64,000 bases of DNA from Asterias rubens (Eukaryota > Echinodermata > Asteroidea > Forcipulatida > Asteriidae). The stretch covers positions 5,576,309-5,640,308 of the forward strand of contig NC_047065.1 of the NCBI RefSeq assembly GCF_902459465.1, given 5' to 3'. Below, piece after piece: positions 1-12,600 of this stretch (the stretch's first letter is position 1; every line of letters begins with the position of its first letter). The notes below the pieces were generated by a model, which was not told the origin of the DNA, made no database searches, and worked only from the letters and a program-made list of their open reading frames with translations. The position numbers were made by a program, and so were the translations under genes.

Positions 1-465
1 CCATATGGATAAACTGAAGTATTTGTTGACATTATGTGGCTCCTTGGCACCCCCCCCTCTATAAATACAAGCCATAATAAATGGATAAACTGAAGTATTT
101 TTTGACATTATGCGGCTCCTTGACACCCCCCCCCCCTCCTCTTCTGTAAATACAAGCCATATGGATAAACTGAAGTATTTGTTGACATTATGAGGCTCCT
201 TGGCACCACCCCCCCTCTATAAATACAAGCCATATGGATAAACTGAAGTATTTGTTGACATTATGTGGCTCCTTGGCACCCCCCCCCCTCTATAAATACA
301 AGCCATATGGATAAACTGAAGTATTTGTTGACATTATGTGGCTCCTTGGCACCCCCCCCCCCCCTCTATAAATACAAGCCACATGGATAAACTGAAGTAT
401 TTTTGGACATTTGTTTTGCTCCTGGGCCACCCCCCCCCCCACCCCTCTTCTATAAATACAAGCAT
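1..465. repeat. about 75-bp minisatellite, 6 units
   Basis: Units begin near 1, 71, 157, 230, 303 and 378 with CCATATGGATAAACTGAAGT and end CTCTATAAATACAAG. Unit length varies mainly through a poly-C run of 7 to 14. The array runs off the left edge and ends about 80 bp from the NFS1 stop. Confidence 0.95.
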
Positions 466-546
466 GAAAAGCTTAACAAAAGAAAATTCAATTTACTTCC
501 CGACCTGCACTCATCATCCTCTTTATCCTTTTGTGTCCATGCACTT

Positions 547-610
547 TTAATGCTGGGACCATTTAATTTCCTTGATGTCGATGCCTTCCTGAACCATCTC
601 CCACAACGGA
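547..610 (-). CDS. NFS1: NFS1 exon 11 (C-terminus and stop)
   Basis: 64 nt. Acceptor CCTTTTCAG|T, completes a Ser codon, then [20 protein letters not shown] and TAA. It matches the vertebrate NFS1 end (SPLWEMVQ...WTQH) and is in phase with exon 10 across a 3.8-kb intron. A minisatellite begins about 80 bp downstream. Confidence 0.93.
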
Positions 611-3600
611 CTGAAAAGGATTAAAAAAACAGGAAGAAAGAAAAACACTCATTGAATCATACATGAAAATAAGAGAGAAAAAGACGGCACTTGGGATGTG
701 TCCTTGACATGCCATTAGCCTCTCCATCATATGGAATGTCTAAGGTAGACTTAAATGCACTGGAAACTATTGGTACATAATTGCCAAAGACTAGTCTTCT
801 TAGTTCAGTTGGTGTATCTCAACATGTGCATAAAATAACAAATTTGAGCTCAATCGGTCATCGAAGTTGCGAGATAATAATGACAGAAAAAAAACACCCT
901 TGTCGCAACATGGTCACAGAAAGTGTGTGCTTTCAGATGCTTGATTTCGAGACCTCAATTTCTACATCCGAGGTCTCGAAATCAAATTAGTGGAAAATTA
1001 TGTCACTTCAGAGGGAGCTGTTTCTCACAATGTTTCATACTATCAACCTCTCCCCATTACCTGTCATCAAGAAAGGTTTTATGACAATAATTATTTTGAG
1101 TAATTATCAATAGTGTCCACTGCCTTTAAAGCCATTATACACTTTCGGAACAGAAAAAAAAAATAAACGTTCACAGATTTACAAATAACTTACATAACAG
1201 GGTTTACAGAAGGTAATGGTGAAAGACTTCTCTTGAAATATTATTCCATGAAATGCTTTACTTTTCGAGAAAATATTAAAACAATTATCAATTCTCGTTG
1301 TCGAGAATTACAGATTTATTTTAAACACATGACATGACACGGCGAAACGTGCGGAAACAAGGGTGGGTTTTCCCGTTATTTCTCCCGACTCCGATGACTG
1401 ATTGAGCCTAAATTTTCACAGGTTTGTTATTTGATATATAAGTTGTGATACACAAAGTGTGGGCCTTGTGTGTTAGCCCTGTATACTCTGTACTTTCCGC
1501 GAATCCATTGAAAAAACATCACAGGCATGTTACTCGGGTGGGATTCGAACCCACAACCCTTGCAATTCTAGAGCAGTGTCTTACCAACTAGACTACCGAG
1601 GTTGCGCGGTAGCTAGAGGCAGTTTGAATCCTATGTTTTTGCAGCGAGTACCACAACGATATAAGAGATGTTAAAATTGCATCGGGGATAAAGAATACTA
1701 TTATTGTGGTTTTTACCCATACACCAATGTGTGTTTGCACTGTATACGCAGTACTTTCCGGAGTCCTGTGGAAAAATACTACAGGCATGTTACTCGGGTG
1801 GAATTCGAACCCACGACACTTGCAATTCTAGAGCAATTTCTATACCAACTATACTACCGAGGTTGCCCGGTAGCTATACACCCACTGTACCAAACAAAAT
1901 CGTAGCCGTGTACTATATTTGTAGTTTACTAGATAAAATAGTAATTACAACTGATATCTCTTCAAATATCTTTAGCCTTCGAGAAAGACTCTGCTAGTGC
2001 TAGGGTCGAAACGTCAGGCCATTAACTATTTTTTGCAAATATCTGAACAGCACATCTTCACTGTCTTTTGAGTTTAAAAATAGACAGTCTTCTTTGTTGA
2101 ACAGTACAGAGTGTTTCATACAATTATTGACTGCCTAGAGTTACTATGGTAAATATGACGTCTCCCAAGCCAGGCTCAAAAATAGACCACTCCGGGTATC
2201 ACAGAGGGAGTCAAAGTTATATCCAAAGCACATAAGCAAAACCAGTAATTTTTTGGTATAAAAAGACACAAAGGTGGTTTGGGTAGAGTATACAAATAAT
2301 AATAATAAAAATATACATGTACACTGTAGGTGGCTTCTTATATAATGACACTTATCACCTGACGTCATCATCAGAACAATCTTGGAAGCGCCATTTTGGT
2401 GGTCAATGTCAACGTGTGTTATTCAGTGAAATGCCCATTTTTAGGTGACGCGCTGTTACACGAAAGCCTATTGACCACCAACATGGTGAGCGTGGCATCA
2501 GTCGCCACGTGTGACGCGCGTGCGAGGGGTCAATAGACCATATTGAGTATGACGTCACCGTACAAATATCTGCCCTACAAGATAGACTGCGAGTGTCTGC
2601 GTGTGTGTGTGCTTGCTTGTGCCGAACAAATCAAACCGGGAGTATTGCGTGCTGCGTGTTTCTTTGAAGTACGCGTTTAGACGCACATACGGTTTGACCT
2701 ACAGGATGACGACTTTTCATAGCGTCTAGAGCATGCATATCCGTAACTCAGTGACGCTCAAGGACCTTCAACATACAGTACTTATGTCCTGTAAGGTATG
2801 TTGGACTTTGTTTGGACATTGAATTATGAGATCTACTCCTTTTACATCATATAATAATAATAATAATAATAATAAGACATTTGTAAAGCGCCTAATGCAA
2901 AAGCCTCTAAGCGCATAAAAGAAACAATCAAATAAACAATTAGAGAAAGATACAAGATACAAATAGGCAAATTACAAAAAAAGAAGCTTTAAACAAATGA
3001 GTTTTCAACAGGAACTTAAAACATTGTAAAAAGTTAGCTTGGCGAATATGCACAGGAAGACTATTCCAAAGAAACGGTGCGGTGTAAGAAAAAGATCTGT
3101 GGCCATAAAAAATGGAAGAAGCTCTAGTAGCAGAAAGCAATGACTGTTGAGATGATCGTAAAGTCCGAGTAGGGGAATAATGATAAAAAAGTTCAGATAA
3201 ATAAGCAGGTGATTGACATGTTTGAGCCTTGAACACCATGTTAAAAGGTTTACAAGGTGCTGTGGCGCAAAATGCTGCCAATCCAGCCAGAAACACAGGG
3301 GCAAACCCATTCTCTTTTCGATAAGTGAACTGTTTTTTGTTTACGTGTGTTACACAACACACAGAGCTTTACATCCGATCCTAAGGTCTTGCTCAAGGAC
3401 ACAAGTGTCAACACAGGAACTCTAACCTGTACACTCTGCTAAAAAAAACCAGCATGATCAGAGTGGAATACGGTGCTCTTATTAACAGCTCGGCCAATAT
3501 ATGTGGTTTGCTACCGGTATAGTACATGTACATTAGTTGCTATGGGTTTAGTACACTTTTAGCACAAACCATGTGTCTCCTGTCCACGCAAAAGGTATGG

Positions 3601-6600
3601 ACTCCCCCAAAAGGCAAAAAAGGTAGACGTTCATTGTTCGGAGATGTGAAATGTGTACACACCGAAACGAGACACCGGCTTGACCAGTGCTGAGGAACAT
3701 ACGCTCCTGCATGCTGGACCGAACGTCTGGAGAAAAATCACTGAGCAGGCATGAGGATCTAGATGGCACTTGACTTGATTGATTGAAATGTGTACCAAAA
3801 TTGTGTGCCTGTTTTGTTACACTTGTGACAGAGGGGACGCACATGCACATGTACAATGTATATGCGCTGCGCATTGTGAATTTGTTTTATAGATAACTTT
3901 TCTTTGAACAGGTCAGCTTGATCAGAAAACTGCACTTGTATACAAGTCGGACATTTATGTCTTTCACATGGTTTCGAACAAACTTTCAAACTGTTTGTCT
4001 TTCATGTCACACAGAGTTCATTCAGACACAGTACTAGGGTCGGTTTGATCATGGTTCAACCCTACTGTGTTTAGACATTTATTTCATTATTGGCAACAAC
4101 AACAAAAGCATCAAATGTAATACAAGCATTATACAGTCTACAGAATTGAGACATAATTATAACATGGCTAAAGATACTCCGTTAAGTTATTACCAACATG
4201 CAGGGGAAATTTGAAGCATAGTGCTTTTTAAAAACTTACCCTGGGACAGACAAGACTAGGACTAGACAAGGACAGACAGACGGACGAGACCAGCCAGATA
4301 AGTAAATAGGTAAATTGTTTTGAGTGAAACAAAATTATTACAATGACATTTAACAGTTATCACTATTGGCCTAGTAAATACATATTCAAGAAAGACGTTT
4401 TAATTTTCCTTGAGAAACTTTCAAGTATTACATGTACGTACCTCATATCTCTCAGTTTCTGTGCTTTAGAAATGCACTGCTCCGCTGTGTAGTCAATCTC
4501 AGCCTCAGTGGTAAAGCGTCCAATACCAAACCTAATAATAATAATAATAATAATAATTTATTCATTTATATTGCGCCCATGCCATAAAATGTACACAAGC
4601 GCATAACAAAATAATTATAAAAACATTTAAAATTTTACAACAGGAAAATATACAGCAATCCAAACAAATGAAAATACAAAGACCTTACAGAACAATCCGT
4701 TGAGTGAAAATTGCAAAACTGCAAAACATTAAAACCTACAGGTAGAAATCACAATCAGTAGCCTATACCAAAGAGGTCAATTAGAAGGTCAATTGAAGAG
4801 AGAACTGTCATAATTTTTGTTTATAGGATTTGAGGCATTGCATGGTGAGGTACATAGAAATTTGGTTTGCGGTAACACCATCTACAGCTAGGTAGAGTTT
4901 GTTCTTAGAGAACTGCCTTGCATTTATTCTACTGCCGCAGAGAAAAGAACTGTCCTGCTTTTAACTATTACCAGGGCGGAAGGTACAGAAAATAGACTTG
5001 GACAACTACTTTAGCTTATAGGATCGTAATTAACTGTACTGCCGCGGAGTCAGTTCTGAATTGGTCTCAACGTTTCGACTAGATTGCTCTAGTCTTCGTC
5101 AGTCTCCTGAATAAATGCAAGACAGTTCTCTAAGAACAAACTCCACCTAGCATGCCTAGCAAGTAGATACACACATGGTGTTACCGCAAAACAAAAATTA
5201 TAAATTTTTGTTCTTAACATAAAACTACAAATTCTTCAATAAGTGTAAACTGGACTGATGCAGTTTAAATAAATCTAAAGAAAATATAAGTTAATTGCAA
5301 TTGTAAAGGGTTAGGCCTAACTACATGAACCATAATATTTGTTGCATTGTATAACCCTTTATATAAGTTGAGTTACTGCTATTTTTGTATGCATTGGGGC
5401 ATCTGTTCTAAAGCTATATTTTTGCCATAGCTTAAATAAATCTAAGGAAAATATAAGTTTATTGCAATTGTAAAGGGTTTAGAACCATAATATTTGTTGC
5501 AAATACATGTAACCCTTTAATGCTACTTTGGTATGTTTTGGGGCATCTATTCTAAGCTTATTTTTGGTATGTTTTAGGGCATTTTTATTTTATTTTATTC
5601 TAAAGCTATATTTTTGTAAAAAGGCCTAAATATCTAAATCAACGTTAACAGGGCCTCCCTCTAAAACAAAAGTGGAAAACAATTATTTGTTGTCAAAGTT
5701 AACATACATTGTGTAACTAGAGCACCCAACCTTACAGGACCCAATTTCATGGCTCTGCTTACTGCCAAATTCTGCGCTTACGATCGCGATTCCTCGCTTA
5801 CGTGCAAGCGCCGAATTTCTACACTAGCCTTGTAAGCGTAGAATGCCTAGTAACGTGAAGTACGCACGCGCAGAAGCCCAAATTCGCCGCTTACCCGTGA
5901 AATACGCTTGCCGTAAGCACAGAATTCCCTGCTTCCGTAAGCGCCGATTCTGTGCTTACGGTAAGCAGAGCCATGAAATTGGGCCCAGGTCAGGTTTGTG
6001 GGCCCAGCTTAAATGTTGTTATATCATTCCTTTTACTAAAGAATTTCCTTGTGGATTCCAAGTGGAACAACAAACACTTTGTGGGGCACCTTTTATTCAT
6101 TGTATGAAAGACCCCACAAGGACATGTGGTACGCCTATTCTTAAATGTATGTTCTTTCAATACATGCACAGTGTTGTGTAGAACAGGAAAAATACACAAG
6201 AATTTTCTCATGTAACTCAACTTCAATACAATATAAATGTCATATCGCTTCAATACAATACAAATGTCATATCGAAGTACGTAAAACAATTACAACACAA
6301 CATTCATGAGATATCGAGGTACGTAACTCAATTTCAATGCAATATTCAAGACATGTCTAAGTATAAAACTCAATAATAATACAAAGTTAATGTCACTCGA
6401 AGAATATAACTCAATTTCAACACAATATTTATGTCGTGTCGAAGTACATAACTCGGTTTCAAAACAACTTTCATGTCATAATGAATCACATAATACATAA
6501 TTTCAGTACAACAGACATGTCATATCAAAGTCATATTAATTTCACTTCATTTCATACTTCTGTGAAGTAGATTTAATAAAGAGCACAGAATCATCAAAAG

Positions 6601-9600
6601 CAAGAACAAGCATGACAAGTAGTTAGAGCAAACGGAATAAGCTGTGGAATAAATGCCAAACATAGATAGTGGCCAAATGTGTTGACCCTCGCAGAGTGTT
6701 TCTCTAAAGCTAATTGACAACACAGCACACATAAACAGGCATTCAAAGCAACAGATACAGTCAAATGTAAAGAAAAGAAAAATCAAACAATTTGATAAAA
6801 AACAAAAGATAATTAATCAGACAAGTTAGATATGCACTGGTTATAAGCAAAATATAAAGAAATACAGCATACATGTAGTGTGACATCTGTGATAATAATT
6901 CACAATAAATAAATAGAAGAGTTCAAAATATCATCGCACAATAAGTGCAATTAAAACACAAACAATTAAAGCACAGATCAACAGAATACCATAAAATGAA
7001 TGCAACAATTTCTAGGAGGAAACTACAAATAAATAGTAAACTTGCGGGTATAACCACATGTAAATCTTTGAGTCAGAGTGTTGGCTCTGAAAAGAGCCTG
7101 TGTGGTCTCAACATTTCGAACAGAATACTCTGCTCGTCTTCAGGAGAAAAGAAGAAGACGAGCAGACCAAACTGTTCCAAACAATGGGACCACACTGGCT
7201 CTTTTCAGAGTCAACACTCCCACAAACAAGATTTACACATGGTAGCAGCAAGTTTACTATATTTGCGTATTCATGGTAGTTTACGCCTATTTATCCAAGT
7301 GTCAAACAATACTTGAAACAATTTCATCAGAGCGAAACAATACTTGAAACAATTTCATCAGAGCGGAAATTGAGACCTTACCTGATGGAAGAATGGGCAA
7401 GATCTTCCTCCGCCCCGATGGCCCTGAGGACGTAGGAGGGCTCCAGCGACGCCGACGTACAAGCGCTGCCCGATGACAGGGCAATGTTCTTCAAAGCCAT
7501 GAGGAGGGATTCCCCCTCGATGTAAGCAAAGGACAAGTTTACGCAGCCCGGGTATCTCTGCGTTGGGTCACCGTTTTGAATGACGTCTTTCAGGCTCTTG
7601 TTGATCTTAGTGATGAGACGGTCTGCCAGTGCCGAGATGCGGGCATGATCGTACTGCATTTAAAAAAAAAAGACACAGTTTATGAAAACGAAACTTAAAC
7701 ACCTACCTGAGCGGAATGTTTTCAACAGAAAGAGTATTTTTACTTATTTATAATGCACTTGTTCACCATTTTAAAGTAATTTTGATATGTGTACACTTCT
7801 GAACTTTTCGTAATTATCGATTAAAAAATCAGGCCCCTACCTAAAGGTTTTTGAAAAACTAAAAAAACTTCTGCCGTTGAGAGTGGGCGTCAAAGGACAA
7901 TGCCGCTGACCTCATTTGTGGGAGTTTGCTTTGTTATACATCCACGCTGCAACAAAGCGGCTTTATCTACTTTTGACGTTTTGAGAGTGATTATGAAACA
8001 GGGCTTTTCGCAAATCTCGTAGAAAAGCTCTGGATAAGGGCATACAAAATGATTGTTTTTTACACAATTGAAACCTATTTATAATCATATGAATCGATTT
8101 CCTTATTCATCGAAAACATTTTAAGTGGAACTCAGCAAAGTTCACGACTTGACATTTTCGTTCAAGCAGGTCTTTAAGATAAACTGATGCTGCTTATGAA
8201 CCTGAAACAAAGTCACGATACTGTATCTTCTATTGCTGAAAGTGTCTTTTAGATTTACTTTACATACAAATGAGTCAGTGCCTAGCCTAACAATTTAATT
8301 TAAACATGGTACTCCATGGTATTTATAAGGGCAATTTTCTTTCGGCCTTGGTGTACTTAAAACAAATTCTTCATTTAAAGGCACTTTGTCACGAGTAATG
8401 GGGAGAAGTTGAAAGTATAAAACATTAAGAGAAACGGCTCCCTATGAAGTGACGTAGTGTTCGTGAAAGAAGTAATTTTCCACGAACTTGTATTTGAGAC
8501 CTCAGATTTAGAACTTGAGGCCACGAAATCAAGCATAAAGCACACAACTTCGTGTTACCAGAGCCCCCTGCAGGATGTTTTTTCTTTCATTATTATCTCG
8601 CAACTTTGATGACCGATTGAGCTCAAATTTTCACAAGTTTGTTATTTTATGCATATATGTTGAGATACACCAAGTGAGAAGGCTGGTCTTTGACAATTAC
8701 CAATAGTGTCCACTGTCATTAAGATGCAGTTATCCTGCAGTGTGTTCAACAAAGCCATTCTTACCTCCATGTCATTCTGCGATATTTCACACGCCTCCCC
8801 TAAGCCCACTATGAGGGGTGTTGGAAGAGTTCCACTACGCATCCCTCTCTCCTGGCCACCACCACTCTGGAGTGCTTCGATGCGGACACGAGGTCGGCGC
8901 CGGACGTACAATGCACCAATGCCTGTCAAAGCAAAAATATCAACAAATTATTATGGAGGTAACGCTTTATACGTCAGTCATGGTGCTCGAGTCCTTGAGC
9001 AAGAAACTTCATCTTAAACTGCTCCTCTGCAAAGCAAAAGCAAGAAGGATACTACTCAAACTTCGTACATATAAATAATAATAATAAAGCGCTGGTATCT
9101 AGACAAAAATATTCACTGCGCTAAAATATGACCATGGGAAAAATTAATGGTAGGCTTGACTGAAGAGGTAAGTTTTGAGATTGGATTTGAACGAAGAAAT
9201 GTCAGGTTGTGATCTAAGGGTGAGAGGCAAGCCGTTCCACAGGCGGGGGGGCTGCAACCGAGAAACTTCTATCTCCGTAAGCTATCAACCTGGAAGGTGG
9301 AACGGCAAGCAAGTTGGCATCACTGGACCTTAGCTGGCGAACGGGCTTATACGGCAGGAGAAGCCTCTGCAAGTACAACGTGTGAAACAATATTTCGGCT
9401 GGTAACCCTTTTCCTAAGAATAGGCGGATGAACTTTAAAGAAGCTCTGGAAGGCCCAATAGGAGTCTTTCACTGACTGATTGAAAAGAATGCGTTCGTAT
9501 GCACTCAACCTACGACTACGGGCAAAGTAACTGAGGAAAATATGGTGACGACTGGACAAAACTGGACGTGGGTGCACAGGGAGGAAAAACGTGGGAGTTG

Positions 9601-12600
9601 TATTGTACTTTTCTTTATAATTTTGGCTACTATGTCAGCATTACACTGAAATAATAATATCAAAGTCTTATATAGTGCATGTATCTACCTAACAAGGTAC
9701 AGGCGCTGAGTTTATACAAACTTTTAGAAAGATAGGTTATTGCAGTGATGAATTCTGAGACCCAATTACATGTAGTTAGCACCTTATCTGCTTATAAGGG
9801 TTTACGAGGTGCTAGGGCGCATTAAGCAGCCACAGCCAGGAACTACGGGGCGAACCCCTTCTCTGTTCGATAAGTGCACTGGGTTCTTTAACATGCGTTA
9901 CACAACACATGGGACCAATGGCTTAACGTCCCATCCGAAGGACAAAGCAATGGTCAAGTGTCTTGCTTAAGGACACAAGTGTCACGGCTGGGGATTTGAA
10001 CACACACTCTGCGGATCAGAAACACCAGAGTTTGAATTCGGTGCTCTTAACTGCTCGGCCAGAACACTTCCATAAACCAATCTAGAACCCTACCTTAAAA
10101 TGTAATCATGCCAATTGCCAATATGTTTTGTGGGTTGGAAAAAAAGTGCTGAGCCAAATATTGAATAACACAAACGAGCAGCTATTTTAATCTCCCCATA
10201 GCTGCTGGCGCAGGGGTGCCCGGAGGCTCACAACTGTTGACCTTCTCATTGCAATCATCGTCTACAAGTAAAAATGTTTATAAAAACACATCGTTATTTG
10301 GTTTGCAGTAATACCGTCAGGTCATGCAGGTAGAGTTTGTTCTTAGAGAACTGTCTTTCTTTATTCTACTACCGCGGAGTAGATTTATCGGATGTTCGGG
10401 AGACTTCTCAGTTCTGAAAAGAACTGACCTGCTTTTTAAGTACTACCCGGACGGAAGGAATAAAAAATTGGCTGGAACTTCTACTTTAGCTTAAAGGATT
10501 GTAAATAACTGCACTACCGCAGGGTCAGTTCTTGAATTGGTCTTTACACACATCCTTACCTTTTGGGGCGTATATTTTGTGTCCACTGATGGACATGAGA
10601 TCTATGTTCATGGTATTGACATCTACAGGGATCTTGCCAACTGCCTGGGCAGCGTCTGTATGTAAGAAGATCTTCTTAGCACGACAGATTGCTCCGATCT
10701 CGGCTATGGGTTGCTTGACTCCAATCTCATTGTTAACAAACATGACACTTGTCAGTACTGTGTCTGGACGTATAGCATCCTCAAAAACCTTCAAATCAAA
10801 GAAAGGGACCATCACACATGTTACATGGCTGAATGTCAGCAAAGGTGAATGTACTTTTTGTAGGACAAAAAACACAATGTCCACAGATTTACACTAAACT
10901 TACACAGTTTGAAGATAATGAAAGTAGAAAGCTTCCCTGAAAATAATACATGCTGAGGTGCTGTAGTTTTTGGGTAATAAGTAAAACAATGTCATGAAAA
11001 AGATTTTGGTCTCATGAGACCAAAATTATTTTAAGCATTTACAAACGTATTTTCATTTCATTGTTTTACTCATTTCTCAAAAACTACAGCACCTCAGTAA
11101 GTAATATTTGAAGGGAAGCTTTCCACTATCAATATCTTCCAACCCTGTAAGTTTAATGTAAATCTATGGACATTTTGAAAAAGTACCCAAATCCTTTAAG
11201 CGCAAAGCTTGGTATTCAAATATCCACCAATTTATATTTTATGCAACATAAAACACAGTCAAACTCAAGGGCTATACACGATCATGCATTTACCCCAACC
11301 CCAACCTTCACAATCAGCTCTTTAGGAGCAATGCATTGAGAATTATTTTTAAACATTGCAACGTTTAAAACATCTTCTTTGTCTCTTTTCGAAACTGTGT
11401 AGAATTAGGTTTGCCATTTTGTAAATCTACGAAGCAGCACATCACATCACGCCACTTTATCCATTGAAATACATTGTGCTGAAACAGTGCCAAACACAGG
11501 TTGCCTCCAGAGGCTTATCCGTTGACCTAAATGAAGGTTTTTTGGAGAAGTTTTTTAGAAAGAGCTCTGCATGCATTTTTTTTGGGGGGGGGGAAGTGAC
11601 GCCTGTTGTTAGGAATTAGTCACCAGGTCACTAATCAACTTCAAAGCAAATGCAAAATTAAAAACATATCGATAGTTACATGCATGTACTAATGAAGAAA
11701 TCACTTTGTTTTGGTATAAGAACATTTTTGTAAAAAAAAAGGTATTAAAGGCACTGTACATATTTGGTAATTGTCAAAGACCAGTTCTCTCACTTGGTGT
11801 ATCCCATCATAAGCATAAAATAACAAGCATGTGGATAGGAATAAAAGACTTCTAGCTAGAAGCCTTTTATTATTTTAGTGAAAAATTACTTCTTTTTTAA
11901 AAACTATGTTACTTCAGAGGGATTCTTTTCCCACAATGTTTTATACTACCAATAGTTCTCTAATGCTCGTTACCAAGTCAGTTTTTAAGTTAATATTTGT
12001 TTTGAGTTGTTACTAAACGTGTACCTTCCCTTTAAGCAGTCTCCACAACAGCAGTTTCAAATGTCCGGGAAAAAGTTTTGGCTGGAGGGTACAATACATC
12101 AGTTTGTGACACGACCGACTATATTCAATTCAAGACTAGAAGATTTGACATACGTAAGGCATGGCCTGGAACATTCTGTAAGCAATCACTTGACCCATTT
12201 CACCTGACGTCATCATCAGAAAAATCTTGAATGCGCCATACTGGTGGTCAATTTCACTGTGTGTTTTCATATAAACTCTATGCCGTGCATTATGCAGTGG
12301 AGTGTGCATTTTAGGCGATGCGGCGTTAATACACGTAAATCTAACTGCCCACCAACAAGGTGAGCGTGGCATCAGTCGCCGCGTGTGACGCGCGTGCAAG
12401 GGGTCAATACACAGTAAGTTACAAGGTTTTATATCATGTATATTTACCTTCAGATCCAGAAGGCCGTTTGTTTGTACAGGAAGGTAGGTCACATCAAAAC
12501 CTTCTGCCTCCAGAGCCCGACAGGAATCCAAGACACACTTATGTTCCTAGTGATTCAGACAAGACATTATCAACAAAAGTAATTGTTGTGTCATTGGTTA

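Noticed and set aside
1..465. CRISPR-like array
   Set aside because: Units are contiguous without unique spacers, in a eukaryotic genome; it is a minisatellite. The same holds for 59255-59490 and 61097-62215.
1531..1605. tRNA gene on the minus strand (A and B boxes present)
   Set aside because: The same sequence with a non-tRNA body recurs at 1722-1890, 14910-15110 and 57545-57740, and the anticodon arm and acceptor stem do not pair well. It is a SINE head.
2940..3362. 140-aa protein-coding gene on the minus strand
   Set aside because: The pattern is the end of a LINE reverse transcriptase inside a SINE-like unit; it spans a repeat junction.
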